Of a DNA stretch of 64,000 nt, positions 12,620 through 22,519 are shown one piece after another. The number at the start of each line of letters is the position of its first letter. Within the stretch, counting starts at the first letter, position 1. The position numbers and the translations under genes are program-made. Source of the stretch: Anarhynchus alexandrinus (taxonomy: Eukaryota > Chordata > Aves > Charadriiformes > Charadriidae); the NCBI GenBank assembly GCA_008711295.1, contig VUYV01000123.1, forward strand, positions 851,647 through 915,646, written 5' to 3'. Below the pieces are notes generated by a model. That model did not search any database. It was not told where the DNA came from and saw only the letters and a program-made list of their open reading frames with translations.

Positions 12620-13622
12620 CGAATAATAAAGTGAATGGAAAACTGAATTCAGAGGATCAGCAGTGCAAAGTCCAACTGGTGGTCAGCTACTAGTGGTGAC
12701 TCTCAGGGTTCAATAACAGGATCAGTACTATTCAGCATCTTTAACAGCTTCAATGAAGAGATAACATGCACCCTCAACAAGCTTTCTGAAGATACCTAGC
12801 TGGGAGCAGCTGCTGATATACTGGAGTACAGGGCTACTACCCAGGGTGACCTGAACAAGTTGGAGGAATGAACCAATAGAAAGGTCCTGAAGATCACCAA
12901 ATACAAATACAAAGTCCTGCACCCGGAAAAGAAGAACCACATGTGACAGTTCGGGCTGGGGACTGACTGGCTTGAAAGACCCTTTTCTGAAAAAGACCTG
13001 GGCTCAACAACAAGTTGAATAAGTCATGAATGTGACCTTGAAGTAAAGGCAGCCAACCATATCACGGGCAGAATTAGCAAGAATGCATCTAATAGGCCAA
13101 AGGATGTTACTATTCCCTTCTAGCTCTTGTGAGATTGCATCTGGAGTGATGAGTCTGCCTTTGGGGTCCCCATTTTAAGAAAGACATTGGCATAACAGAG
13201 GGAGTACAACAGGAGGCCACCAAGATCAGGAGCTGGAGCACAGTCTGTACAAGAAGATGAAGAAACATGGGGGTTTTTCAGCCTTAAGAAAGGAAGTTAA
13301 GAGGGGGATCTTATTGTCTTCAAATACCTAATGAAAGGGCATGAAGAAGAGACAGTTAAACTTTTCTCAGAGTCTCACAGAAGGAGAACGAGAGGCAACA
13401 GACACAGGTGGGAGCATGGAAAATTCTCAGCATTAAAAAAAAAAAGGTGAGTGTCCTATAACAGTGATCAACAACTGGCCTGCATTGCCTAGAGAGACTG
13501 TGGAATAGCCATCCTTGAGAGATACTCGGAATGTAACTCAAAAAGGTCCTAAACAACATTCTTTAACTGCATGTACTTTGAGCAGAAGTTTAAACTAGAT
13601 ATCTTCTGGAGGTACCTTTTGA
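12620..13622 (+). mobile_element. CR1 LINE, ancient and heavily mutated
   Basis: A CR1 spanning part of the reverse transcriptase region through the 3' UTR. Stop codons and frameshifts are frequent. Recognisable remains in order are: 'SGDSQGSI' standing for the [10 protein letters not shown] motif (about 12700); a decayed FADD region read as NKLSEDT (about 12775); 'LHPEKK' for the usual KVLHLG block (about 12915); 'ERPFSEKDLG' (about 12970-13010); and the C-terminal HWNRLPRE region decayed to 'caactggcctgcattgccta' (about 13470). A degenerate 3' end 'aaactagatatcttctggaggtacctttt' closes it at about 13622. It is probably the oldest CR1 in the window, judging by divergence. An internal A12 run (about 13435-13446) is a later expansion. 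Confidence 0.88.
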
Positions 13623-15499
13623 GTTTTAGAGAGGGAAATTTTGCACTGGTTCTGCATGTGAAAACTTGTGATAGTGGGAAAAGAGAGATATTTCTTCTCC
13701 TCAGAACATAAGAGATCATTTTGAAGATGTTTGTATGAGAGACTGGGTTTTAGAAAAGCCAGGACAATTAAGCTTATTTTACCAAAAGAGTGCTAACTGT
13801 TGCTGTGAACAGGAATCTGTTTCTGCTGTGTTGAACCAACAAATTTATGAGCTGTAAGAGACAGTGGGGCACAAGGTATTTTGGTTTTGCATTAAGTTTC
13901 ATTTGAAGAGTTGCCTGTGAAAATCACACTTTTTCGACATATTACTGAACTGTATTCTTACACCTATTTCTGTGGGATGTTCTTGGCATCTATAATTACT
14001 GCAAATATTGTGAGGGCACGTCTGTCTTACATAAAGCAGTACCATGCCTACACAAATGACCTACTGTTTGATGTGCTAGCTTCAACAACTAGTCCGCACA
14101 TAATTCCGTATTGACATGACAGTTCTGTTTCAAGAGAGTTGTACAATACTTCTTTGGACAGTGAGATATACCCTAAGGAAGGTCATTAAGTCTAGGCTAT
14201 GTCTGAAGTTATGGAGCATGTGCTGTCTGAAATGACTCATTGGGGAACATACTCAACAAATCAATTTTTTTTTCTTGTTTTCTTTTTTTGTTGTTTTTTT
14301 TTGTCTTTTTTTTTTCCCCCCTGATACCACAATCCCTCAAAAATTTATAAATTATCTAAATTTGGGTGACATTTCATAAAACAGCAAAGACTATTTTTGG
14401 AAACAAGAGTAGGGAGAGTTAGGAAAGCTTATAATTATTGACAAAATACTCCTACCTAGAACACAAATTGAACAAACAGATGCGAAATGAGTGAAATGTT
14501 TTGCTCATTGTTTTTGAAAGTCCAACCCATACAGAAGTCAGTAAGTTTTCACTTTGAAGAATTTTTCACTCATTAAGTGCTTGCAACAATGAAGAGTCAC
14601 CCAATGCAATTGATTATCTATTTTTATTTTATTTAAAAAGGAAAGAAAATCACTGAATCGGTTTACGTAATAAAAACCCCAAAACAAATTATGGTTTCAA
14701 AATTTATATTTAGAAATTTAGAATATGTTATGATGGAGGGCATTCCTTCATGCAAGTTCAGTAGGTATCTTTAATTGTACATTAATATTTTTATTTCCTG
14801 GAATATATTAATTTTCCACCTGAAATTCTTTCTTGATGAAGCTCAAAAAGTGCTTAGCCTATCCATTATATAATTCAGACATTGAAATTTTAATCATATT
14901 TGTATCTTTATTTGACATTAGCTTACAGGGAAGGATCATTTTGGATTAAAACACTAAAGATGCATTTTTAAGTGGCCTTGTTTCTATGGCAATGGACTGG
15001 CAGGGAAAAAATGGTAAAGTATAATAAAACAAAAAAACCCCACCTTCTTATAGACAACCTTTTTACTTTTCTCTGCTACTTTAATCTTCATTTTAGTAAT
15101 TATTTTCTTAAGTAGAACAAGTTTTGTGTTATTATTGTAGGTTATTTTTGACACAGAAACTGGTTTTATTAAAGATAATTAAAAAATAAAACTGTCGTAA
15201 GTGTCTTTGCAAATTTAAAACCATCACTAAAATTGGGTTGTTCCTTCAGTGACATAGAGTCTTGGATGGTGTAAGTGTTCACCTGAAATCACTTGGAGAC
15301 AGTTTTAATCCTTATGTTAGAACTGGAAAGAAGGGCAAAGCCAGGTTGAGTTCGGGAGATGTCACCAATTTAGAAAGGTTTTATGGTGTGTTTGAAAGAG
15401 AGTTTTGAACTATCCCTTAGTATCACAGAGAAAGCATTTACCTGTCCATCTCCATTTTTGATCAATTTATGGTTTCTAAGTTTAACTGTGATGATTTCA
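13623..15499. other. Unassigned AT-rich non-coding DNA
   Basis: No gene recognised. A T-rich low-complexity tract at about 14263-14325 is the only notable repeat. The rest is AT-rich and repeat-poor. Confidence 0.6.
14263..14325. repeat. T-rich low-complexity tract
   Basis: Several T7-T12 runs broken by single C or G bases, ending in a CCCCCC run. Confidence 0.9.
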
Positions 15500-15593
15500 T
15501 TGCTTGCCATTCCATTCTGTAAGGCCTTTGATACAGTCCTCCACAACATTCTTACCTTATGAGTTTGACAGATGGACTGTTACATGGATAAGC
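15500..15593 (+). mobile_element. CR1 LINE, left part of a copy split by an LTR
   Basis: It encodes the CR1 segment around KAFDTVLHNI (about 15519-15549) and then DRWTVTWI (about 15570-15591). The copy is interrupted directly after 'tggataagc' by the LTR starting at 15594 and resumes at 16470. Joining the flanks conceptually gives the usual CR1 order, in which a tryptophan-isoleucine motif is followed by NWLDG. The coding frame is shifted in places and the copy is dead. Confidence 0.85.
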
Positions 15594-16469
15594 TGTGGGA
15601 AAAATAATGGAAGATTGGTGAGGAGGATTGTAAACACACTTAAGTGACTCGCACCCGGGGTGCTGGACAACACATATAGAATCATGGAATCATAGAATGG
15701 TTTAGGTTGGAAAGGACCTTGAAGATCATGGAGTTCCAACCCCCCTGCCATAGGCATATCACACTAATTGTTGTTCAGCCTTGTGTGCTCGCATGTAGAA
15801 TATCTGCACTTAGATAACGAAAGCCTGGAATGGACTACTCTAGCCTACTTGAGATCACTGCCTTGTTGTTGAAGAAGATCAAAGCACAGTGGAAAACTAC
15901 GTCTGCTTGAACCCTTGAAAAGCAGATGAGAATGACAAGTCAGAGCTCACATGCTCCTGAAAACATGGACTTTCTCCCGCCCTGCGGTGCCTGCATCCCC
16001 TGCTTGGGTCTCTCTGCCTGGGTGTTGCTGCGGAGACTCCCCAATTCATGAGGTATTGAGATTAAATTTGTTCCTTGTCTTTCATCCGTGGTCTTGTGGT
16101 CATTCCTGCGTCCTGCCCGAGTTGTCTTACACAAAAGCAATTAGCTGGANTAACGTAAGCCTGGAATGGACTACTCTAGCCTACTTGAGATCACTGCCTT
16201 GTTGTTGAAGAAGATCAAAGCACAGTGGAAAACTACGTCTGCTTGAACCCTTGAAAAGCAGATGAGAATGACAAGTCAGAGCTCACATGCTCCTGAAAAC
16301 ATGGACTTTCTCCCGCCCTGCGGTGCCTGCATCCCCTGCTTGGGTCTCTCTGCCTGGGTGTTGCTGCGGAGACTCCCCAATTCATGAGGTATTGAGATTA
16401 AATTTGTTCCTTGTCTTTCATCCGTGGTCTTGTGGTCATTCCTGCGTCCTGCCCGAGTTGTCTTACACA
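15594..16469 (+). mobile_element. Solo LTR, ERV1-like, inserted in CR1
   Basis: It starts TGTGGGAAAA and ends GTCTTACACA, so it has TG...CA ends. The 3' part has the layout of a gammaretrovirus-like R/U5: ATTAAA (16061-16066 and again 16397-16402) followed closely by TTTGTTCCTTGTC. It splits a CR1, with taagc on the left (15589-15593) and aaagc on the right (16470-16474), a 4-5 bp target duplication with one mismatch. Apparent length is 876 bp. Removing the extra 336-bp duplicated unit and the roughly 84-bp CR1 insert leaves about 456 bp, a normal LTR size. The 67-residue minus-strand frames at 15940-16140 and 16276-16476 are the same LTR sequence read twice and are not genes. Confidence 0.82.
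15676..15759 (-). mobile_element. CR1 LINE, very short 3' end inserted in the LTR
   Basis: It starts on the plus strand with 'agaatcatggaatcatagaatgg' style tail repeats and continues with 'ttaggttggaaaggacctt' and 'ccaacccccctgccat', the reverse complement of a standard CR1 3' UTR. It is only about 84 bp long, strongly 5'-truncated. It lies between LTR sequences on both sides, so it is younger than the ERV1-like LTR. Confidence 0.9.
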
Positions 16470-16485
16470 AAAGCAATTAGCTGGA
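15815..16485. repeat. 336-bp near-perfect direct duplication with N at the junction
   Basis: Unit 1 is 15815-16149 plus the N at 16150. Unit 2 is 16151-16485. By eye the two differ at one place, A at 15820 versus T at 16156. The unit includes most of the LTR and about 16 bp beyond its 3' end into the CR1 (aaagcaattagctgga), so the boundary is not an LTR boundary. The single N sits exactly at the junction, which is what a failed merge of overlapping contig ends leaves. A real recent tandem duplication is the alternative. Confidence 0.97.
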
Positions 16486-16772
16486 AGGCTGCATCCATAG
16501 AGTTGTAGTCAATGGCTCAATGTAAAAGTAGAAACCAGTAATGAGTGGTGTCCTGCAAGGGTCTATACTGGTACGAGTACTATTCAATATCTTCATTGGC
16601 AACATAGACAGTGGCACTGGGTGCACTCTCAGCAAGTTTGCAGGTGACATCAAGTGATCAGCTTGAGGGGTGGGCCTGTGAAAACACCATGAAGCTCAAC
16701 ACGGCCAAGTGGAATGTCCGGCACCTGGGTCAGGGCAATCACCAGTATCAGTACAGAGTGGGAGATGAGTGG
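16470..16772 (+). mobile_element. CR1 LINE, right part of the split copy, 3'-truncated
   Basis: Continues the CR1 of 15500-15593. It reads NWLDG-like 'aattagctggaaggctgc', then a SGVLQGSI version of the SGVPQGSV motif (about 16541-16565), [12 protein letters not shown] (about 16580-16615), and KFAGD, where the usual FADD has one Asp to Gly change (about 16633-16650). It then reaches the KVLHLG and YRVGDEW region and stops near 16772 without the C-terminus, 3' UTR or tail. Loss of the 3' end means deletion after insertion. The subfamily resembles the copies at 57948 and 63145. Confidence 0.85.
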
Positions 16773-17324
16773 AAAATTATTTTCTAATTTTGGAAAAAGA
16801 ACACTTAAGTAAAACTTGTTTCTTCGTTAAAAAGGACAAACTTCTGATTATTTTTTTAACCATCTGTTTCGAGTAGTACTAATTATACTGAAAAATATTG
16901 AGTTAGAATTGCAGAACTTCAGAAAGGTACGTACTCAAATTCCATGTTCTTTTACCAGTTTGTTACCATGTTTGGGGGCAGTATTCATTTGCCTAAAATA
17001 GGCACCTAATGCCATCTAGGTCTCTTAGGTATATAAGGTATTCACACGGGGCTCACAGGTGTGACAGGAGACTGACAGGAGACTTGACAAGAGACTTAAC
17101 AGGAGACTTGTATCTTTCTGACCAGCAAGTAGAAGTCTAGAAGACTGCCACCTAGTCCCTAAAGCTACTCCAAATAACTACAGTCAGGCAGCTGACTTCC
17201 ATCCTCCTTCTTCTATACCTTGTATTTTATTTTAGGTGTAAGATTCTTAAAGGTTTTGGCTAGTTCTTTCAACTATTACCATTAGTCAATGCAACATGAA
17301 TATGTGAGCTAAGGGATTCAGTTA
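16773..17324. other. Unassigned non-coding DNA
   Basis: No gene recognised. It contains the 12-bp minisatellite at 17063-17109. The remainder is unassigned single-copy looking DNA between the CR1 stack and the next LTR. Confidence 0.6.
17063..17109. repeat. Short minisatellite, about 12 bp x 4
   Basis: Four tandem units of GACAGGAGACT(T): 17063-17073, 17074-17085, 17086-17097 (one A for G) and 17098-17109 (first base A). Confidence 0.95.
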
Positions 17325-17329
17325 CACAG
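17325..17329. repeat. Target-site duplication cacag, left copy
   Basis: Matches 17921-17925 on the other side of the LTR at 17330-17920. Confidence 0.75.
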
Positions 17330-17920
17330 TACCATGGTTTATTCCCAGCTGGCAAATAAGCACCACACATCCACTCGCTCACTCCTCCCTGACCCCCCGG
17401 TGGGATGGGGGAGACAATCAGAAGAGCAAAAGAAGAAAACTCATGGGTTTAGACAAAGACAGTTCAATAAGCAAAGCAAATGCCACGCACTCAAGCAAAA
17501 TAAAACAAGGAATTCATTTACCACTTCCCATTGGCAGGCAAACACTCAGCCATTTCCAGGAAAACAAGGCTCCATCACATGTAATGGTTACTTGGGACGA
17601 CAGTACATCATAACTCCAAACATTCCCCCCTTCTTTCTTCTTCCCCCAGCTTTATATACTGAGCATGACATCATATGGTATGGAATATCGCTTTGGTCAG
17701 TTGGAGTCAGCTGTCCCGGCTGTGTTTCCTCCCAATTTTTTGTGCACTCCCAGCCTACCCACTAACAGGGCAGTATGAGGACCAGAAAAGGTTTTCAGTG
17801 CTTAGCAACAAACAAAACCACCAGTGTGCTATCAACAGTGTTTTAATTCCAAATCCAAAACATAGCACTATCCCAGCTGCTCGTAAGGAAGTCAACTCTA
17901 TCCCAGCTGAAACCATGACA
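17330..17920 (-). mobile_element. Solo LTR, avian ERVK-like
   Basis: On the minus strand it starts TGTCATGGTTTCAGCTGGG (from 17920) and ends near CAGCTGGGAATAAACCATGGTA (17330). The terminal CA is mutated to TA. It carries a core promoter, TGATGTCATGCTCAG followed by TATATAAAG, a downstream AACTGTCTTTGTC poly(A)/R region, and a U5 ending in the GTGGTGCTTATTTGCCAGCTGG block typical of this family. It matches the LTRs at 35910 and 56280 through most of its length. The 5-bp direct repeat cacag flanks it at 17325-17329 and 17921-17925. No viral coding sequence is adjacent. The 143-residue plus-strand frame at 17334-17765 is antisense to the LTR and is not a gene. Confidence 0.9.
17650..17673 (-). 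promoter_or_regulatory. LTR core promoter: CRE-like site and TATA box
   Basis: On the minus strand TGATGTCA (17666-17673 on the plus strand as tgacatca) is followed by TGCTCAG and then the TATA box AGTATATAAAGC (17650-17660). TGATGTCA is one base from the CREB/ATF consensus TGACGTCA, a likely CpG-decay product. Whether it still drives transcription is unknown. Confidence 0.6.
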
Positions 17921-17925
17921 CACAG
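17921..17925. repeat. Target-site duplication cacag, right copy
   Basis: Matches 17325-17329. If the terminal A of the LTR is counted, the match is six bases (acacag). Confidence 0.75.
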
Positions 17926-18864
17926 CCTCCTGGTCAGATCAAGCCAGCTTTTGTCTATATTTGTTTGAAAAATCTCTAAAGTGAGATAATGTCTTTCTGT
18001 AAAATACCCTGTAGCCTCTTGTTGCTGTCAGAGCAAACATTTCTAACACAATGGTGGGAGATGAGACTTAGATTTGGTGTTTAACTGAAAGATACAATCA
18101 AAACAATTTGGAGTGTGTGTGAATACAAACTACAAGATAAATTTGGAACAGCAGCTTACATTACAGGGAAAAGCTTCTCCTTTTGATGCAATATATGCCG
18201 ATACCATAAGGAAATAAATCTTATCATTTGTTACAGCAGAAAAAGAACTGCACTCCAAATAAACCATATATAAGGCTGAGAGATGCACCTGGAACTGGAT
18301 CTTAATTTGGCTCTCAAGCTCTCAAGCCTCTCAAGGGCAGGATAGCACTCATCACATGCAGCAGAGGAAAAAATATTGAGGAGAAGACAAATGTAAGTGC
18401 AAGTTAATTGCCTTCTTCACTAAACACTTGGGGATTCCATGTATTCCTTTCATATTTTCTTCCAAAAACCTTTGGATAAAACACAGAAGAAATACCGGGA
18501 TGAGAAACCAAGCATTCCCTATTATAGAGCTATAGCACTTGTCTTTCCTCTCCTTCCCTTCCTTCCTCTGTCTTCTTCCTCATTTAAGTCCCTTGCTACA
18601 GGATATTATCCCTGTAAGCAGTATCCTGGTTTTATCCTCTCGGTTTGAGAAATGTTTTCAACCTGAAATTCCCACTTTCTAGGCAAGCAATGTCAGCTAG
18701 CTATAAACTTTATGCAAAAATTAGTTTACAGTCTATGACTAAGTATGCTTATGACTACTGTGTATCATACTGAACTCAGTGTTATTGTGTGTTGGCATAC
18801 TCTTTACATGTCTGTTATACCCAGTTCCTTAGGGAAAGTGGTCAGGAGTAAAAAATCTGAAATG
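17926..18864. other. Unassigned non-coding DNA between two LTRs
   Basis: No gene or recognised element. Local features are a CTCTCAAG-type short repeat near 18312-18340 and a pyrimidine-rich patch at about 18541-18590. Confidence 0.6.
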
Positions 18865-18869
18865 GATGT
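18865..18869. repeat. Target-site duplication gatgt, left copy
   Basis: Directly abuts the TG of the LTR at 18870 and is identical to 19778-19782. Confidence 0.9.
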
Positions 18870-19028
18870 TGTGGTGGGTTGACCTTAGCTTGCTAGACAC
18901 CCTTCTTCAACAGGATAAGAGGAAGAAAATAAGATGAAAAAGCTTTAGAGTTGAGATAAAGACAGAGAGATCACTTACTCATTACCATCAGGGAAAGAAC
19001 AGACTTGACTTAGGAAAAATTAATTTAA

Positions 19029-19034
19029 TTTATT
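19029..19034 (-). promoter_or_regulatory. LTR poly(A) signal AATAAA
   Basis: The plus strand reads TTTATT inside an AT-rich block matching the + strand signal of the related LTR (5535-5540). Confidence 0.6.
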
Positions 19035-19244
19035 GCCACTTAAAATAGAAAGACAAAAATTAAAACAACACCTTTCCTCCCTACACACATTTTTCAGGCT
19101 CAGTTAGACTCCTTCATTCCTCACTCCTTTACCTCTTCCCTCCTCTCCACTGAGTAGCTCAAGGGCGATGGGGAATTGGGGGTTGTGGTCAGTTCATAAT
19201 AATCTCTGCTGTTCATTCATCCTCACACTGTTCCCCTTTTCCAG

Positions 19245-19490
19245 TCTGGGTCCTCTCCATGGTCTACAGTCCTTCATGCACTGCTCCAGTGTGGGTCTTT
19301 CCATGGGCTGCAGAATAAACCCGTTCCAGCATGAGGTCTCCACAAGTTGCAACTCCTTCAGGAAATCTCTACCTGCTTTGGTGTGGGGTCCTCCACAGGA
19401 TGCAGTGTGGATATCTGCTGTGGTCTGGTCCTCTCCATGGGCTTCAGGGAGATACTTGCCCCCATATGGTCTCTTCCATAGGTTACAGGG
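19245..19490. repeat. Degenerate internal repeats of the ERVL-like LTR
   Basis: About six units centred on GGTCcTCCATGGgcTgCAG, starting near 19250, 19285, 19341, 19385, 19428 and 19469. Spacing is roughly 35-56 bp. Differences in copy number of this array help explain why the related LTR at 5145 is shorter. Confidence 0.75.
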
Positions 19491-19777
19491 GAATCTTTAC
19501 TCTGGTGCTCGAAGCATATCCTCCTTCTTCTCTGAGCTTGCTGTTTCTCATACTTTTTTCCTCACTCCTCAGTGCTGTGTGGCATTTTGCCTTTTCTTAA
19601 CTACATTTTCCCAGACATGCCACTGTCTTGGCTGAAGAACTCAGCTGTGCCCTATAGTGGGTCCATTGGAACCATCTGGAAATGGCTGTGTCCAGCATGG
19701 AGTAGACACTGGCCTCTCTTCACAAAGACCACTCCTGCAGCACCCACTTGCAAACCTGGACACATGCACCCAGTACA

Positions 19778-19782
19778 GATGT
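19778..19782. repeat. Target-site duplication gatgt, right copy
   Basis: Directly follows the CA end of the LTR at 19777 and is identical to 18865-18869. Confidence 0.9.
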
Positions 19783-22139
19783 ACTTGGAGATAACTGTCA
19801 ACCTCTTCAGTTCTTGGGCACACACAGCTGTGGGTCTTTAAGAAACTTTAGAAACAATGCATAAGGCAGTAATGGCTCCTCAAGCACCTAAAATGTTAGT
19901 CATATAGTATGTGGATTTTGCTCTTAAGTGCAGGCGCTATATATTTCTTGTGGATTTGAGGTTTAGTCCATAAATCTCTATATTCTTAACAATTGCTGCT
20001 CACTTTGGGGACCAGAGGAAGGTAAAGAAAATTCAGACACCAGCAGAATCCTAAATTCATCACTGAAAATTATGTCGTCTTCTTGAATCCCAGTCTTTGG
20101 GTTCCCCAGTGTACAGATAATAAAATGACAGACATTTCAGAAATCTTAACTGACAGACGTACAGTGCCTTGGGAAATAAGATTTTCAGTTTGCACTGCTT
20201 CAAGTGTATGAAGTAATCAGCTTATTCCTTCTGAAAAAACCCAAAAGTATCAGATATGCAAGTGATTGTGATCTGAACCAAAGGCCTGATTCTGCTTTCA
20301 ACAGCTGTAATTTTACGACAATGCAATTCTGAATTCACAACTTAGTTTGATTTGCCCCAACCTCAGAAGACCGTAAGTCTCTAGATCTTCTATAGAATAT
20401 ATTATTCTGCTTAGTATTCTCTATATATCACAGAAAAGCGTGAAGATTTCTTTTGCTCTGCCTTAGATGCTCATTGCGAAGTGTAGGAAATATTTGTTTC
20501 AATGCCACAAGTATCTTTCTAAAGGCTAAAGTAAAACTCAATCTATCATTGCCTCTTTTGACATTTAGAGTATATTGAGACACTTCCTAGGGGCTTTTCT
20601 GTACAGATACATATGGATATCATTATGCAGTCTTTCTAGATGCTGAAGGAACTGATTCTCTATGAAGCAGATTCCTACTTACTTACTCCTTCCCTCTGCT
20701 CTCCCAGTCTTCAGATTTAGACTTCCTTTTATGCTACTATCCGCCTTTTGCAAGGTGACACAACTTAACTTGCAAAACAAGCTATTCACCCCAAAATGAC
20801 AGCCCAATAACTCCTAAAACTGGAGCTGATAAAAAGATGGGTAGTTCTGGATGTGAATGTGTTTTCTCCACAATGCTTTTTTTATGAACAACTTAAATTT
20901 AAAGTCTACACTTTCTGCAAGTATCAGCTATAACTTTTTATTCTGAAAAATAGCTGACAAATTAGCAGTTAAAGTGTCATATACTTCAGAGCACACATGG
21001 CAGTTATTAAAGTTCATAAGAACTTCACAGTGGTCACAGATCATGTGTCTTTCATCTATGCAGTGCTCTGCACAATTTTCATCAGACATTAAGAGAAGCA
21101 TTTCTTCACTCCTCTCCACTCAGAGCATATGCTTTCTACCTAAATTCTGGAAAGTGATCCTGTATGGGCTGCTGCAACACATTGTAAAGTTCAATGGGGA
21201 CGCGGGGCACGAATTGCACTCATGGCATGATCTGAGTTCCTAATGAACTAACAGGAACAGTCTGTGTGCTTATCAATGTGTAATGTTTTCTCTTCCTGGC
21301 TTAATCAATTTGTGTGTTAATGTTCCTTGCTGACCCGTCAGCCTAGCATCTGCCTGGTGCTCTCACCTTCCATTGTAATAATCTAATCTAGAAGTACAAA
21401 AGCATAAAAGGCTGGTGAAAACCTTATGCAAAAAGAATCTGCAATAGATTTATACACAATCTGAAAAGTAAAATAGAAGTAACCGAGAGAGCAGACCACA
21501 TCAGTAAAAAGCTACCATATTTAGTATTTTGCAGTATTATATTATCTTTGATACCTCCTTTGCTGATTTGTAAATCTGGTAACATTAGCTCTGTCTGGTA
21601 TCATGTGGGTAATAGATTAATAATTTTTTAGTCTCACAGGACTTTTTCTAACATCATAAGTTTATCTCCAGAAGGAGTACTTTATTGCCTACTTACAGCT
21701 ATGGCAAGGTAAATTTTGACAAAGGGCCCACAGTGCTGCGACTGTGTTGTATTCAGCCAAATCTGTACTCCTGAAAATACTAAGTTCTCATTTGAAAGCT
21801 GTAGGAAAAGCAGATGACAATATTTCTCTCAGTAATTTTTTTTCCATTGTTTGTAACATGACTGATGATGCTGTCATGCTTTTTGCCTGCCTGGAAATAT
21901 TTGACTGAGCATATTTTATCAGCAAGTATACCAATACTTCAAAATCACCAGTGAATCTTTTAAAAAGGAAGTTTTCTACTGATTCCTGCAGACTGCATAG
22001 TAACATTTTTATTCTGTATGGCCTCATTATTTTTGTTGGATTTTCCCTAACATCTTTCTCAGTTATTGTCAATTTGAGGTTAACTTGATATGACATGAAT
22101 AGATTTGGCCTATTTCCAAGTACTGAAGAAAAATCAAAT
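19783..22139. other. Unassigned AT-rich non-coding DNA
   Basis: No gene or recognised element. The open frame 20928-21119 (minus) has several Cys and His residues but no recognisable zinc-binding spacing. The frame 21788-22210 (minus, 140 residues) is the longest outside repeats apart from the antisense frame in the LTR, and its basic start comes from the pyrimidine tract below. Both are treated as chance. Confidence 0.55.
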
Positions 22140-22240
22140 TGTTTCTTTCTGCCTTTGCCTTGCCTTGCTTTCCTTTTCCTCTTCCTCTTCAACTTCCTCT
22201 TGAACTTCACTTTCTTCTTTCCTTCTTGCCTTCCTTCTTT
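22140..22240. repeat. Pyrimidine-rich low-complexity tract
   Basis: Mostly TTCC, CTTC and TTTC units with rare purines, running up to the CR1 3' tail at 22241. Translated on the minus strand it gives a Lys/Arg run, which explains the start of the 140-residue open frame there. Confidence 0.9.
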
Positions 22241-22519
22241 TCACAGAATCACAGAATCACAGAATTTTCAGAGTTGGAAGGGACTCTAGAGATCATCTAG
22301 TCCAACTCCCCTGCCAAAGCAGGATTGCCGAGAGCACATTACTCAGGACTGCATCCAGGCGGGTCTTGAAAATCTCCAGAGAAGGGGACTCCACAACCTC
22401 CCTGGGCAGCCTGTTCCAGTGCTCTGTCACCCTCACCGTAAAGAAGTTTTTCCGTGTGTTGGAACGGAACTTCCTACGTTCCAACTTGTGCCCATTGCCC
22501 CTCGTCCTGTCACTGTTTC
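22241..22519 (-). mobile_element. CR1 LINE, 3' end, relatively young
   Basis: It opens on the plus strand with three CACAGAAT-type tail units (about 22241-22264), then the reverse complement of the CR1 3' UTR and the ORF2 C-terminus. The minus-strand frame 22293-22484 reads [20 protein letters not shown] and on through [16 protein letters not shown]. The intact frame and clean tail suggest a younger copy than those at 12.6 and 23.8 kb. It is 5'-truncated near 22519. Confidence 0.95.

Larger units (their letters stand above)
18870..19777 (-). mobile_element. Solo LTR, avian ERVL-like, long form
   Basis: 908 bp. On the plus strand it runs from TGTGGTGGGTTGACC to CACCCAGTACA. Read in its own direction (minus) it starts TGTACTGGGTGC and ends GGTCAACCCACCACA. 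The AATAAA poly(A) signal is at 19029-19034 on the minus strand. The U3 part (about 19245-19490) holds about six degenerate 45-60 bp repeats around the motif GGTCCTCCATGGGCTGCAG. It is flanked by a perfect 5-bp duplication gatgt, the size expected for ERVL integration. It is the same family as 5145-5730, in the opposite direction. No gag, pol or env sequence is adjacent. Open frames within it (for example 19168-19635) come from the repeats and are not genes. Confidence 0.93.

Noticed and set aside
15940..16476. Two identical 66-residue minus-strand frames, looking like a gene pair
   Set aside because: They are the same LTR sequence seen twice because of the 336-bp duplication.
17334..17765. 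143-residue plus-strand open frame
   Set aside because: It runs antisense across the ERVK-like LTR at 17330-17920. No domain is visible.
19168..19635. 155-residue plus-strand open frame rich in Ser, Phe and Leu
   Set aside because: It comes from the degenerate GGTCC...TGCAG repeats of the LTR and is antisense to the LTR direction.
20928..21119. Cys/His-rich minus-strand frame resembling a zinc-binding protein
   Set aside because: The spacing fits no zinc finger family I know, the frame is short, and no splice or promoter context supports it.
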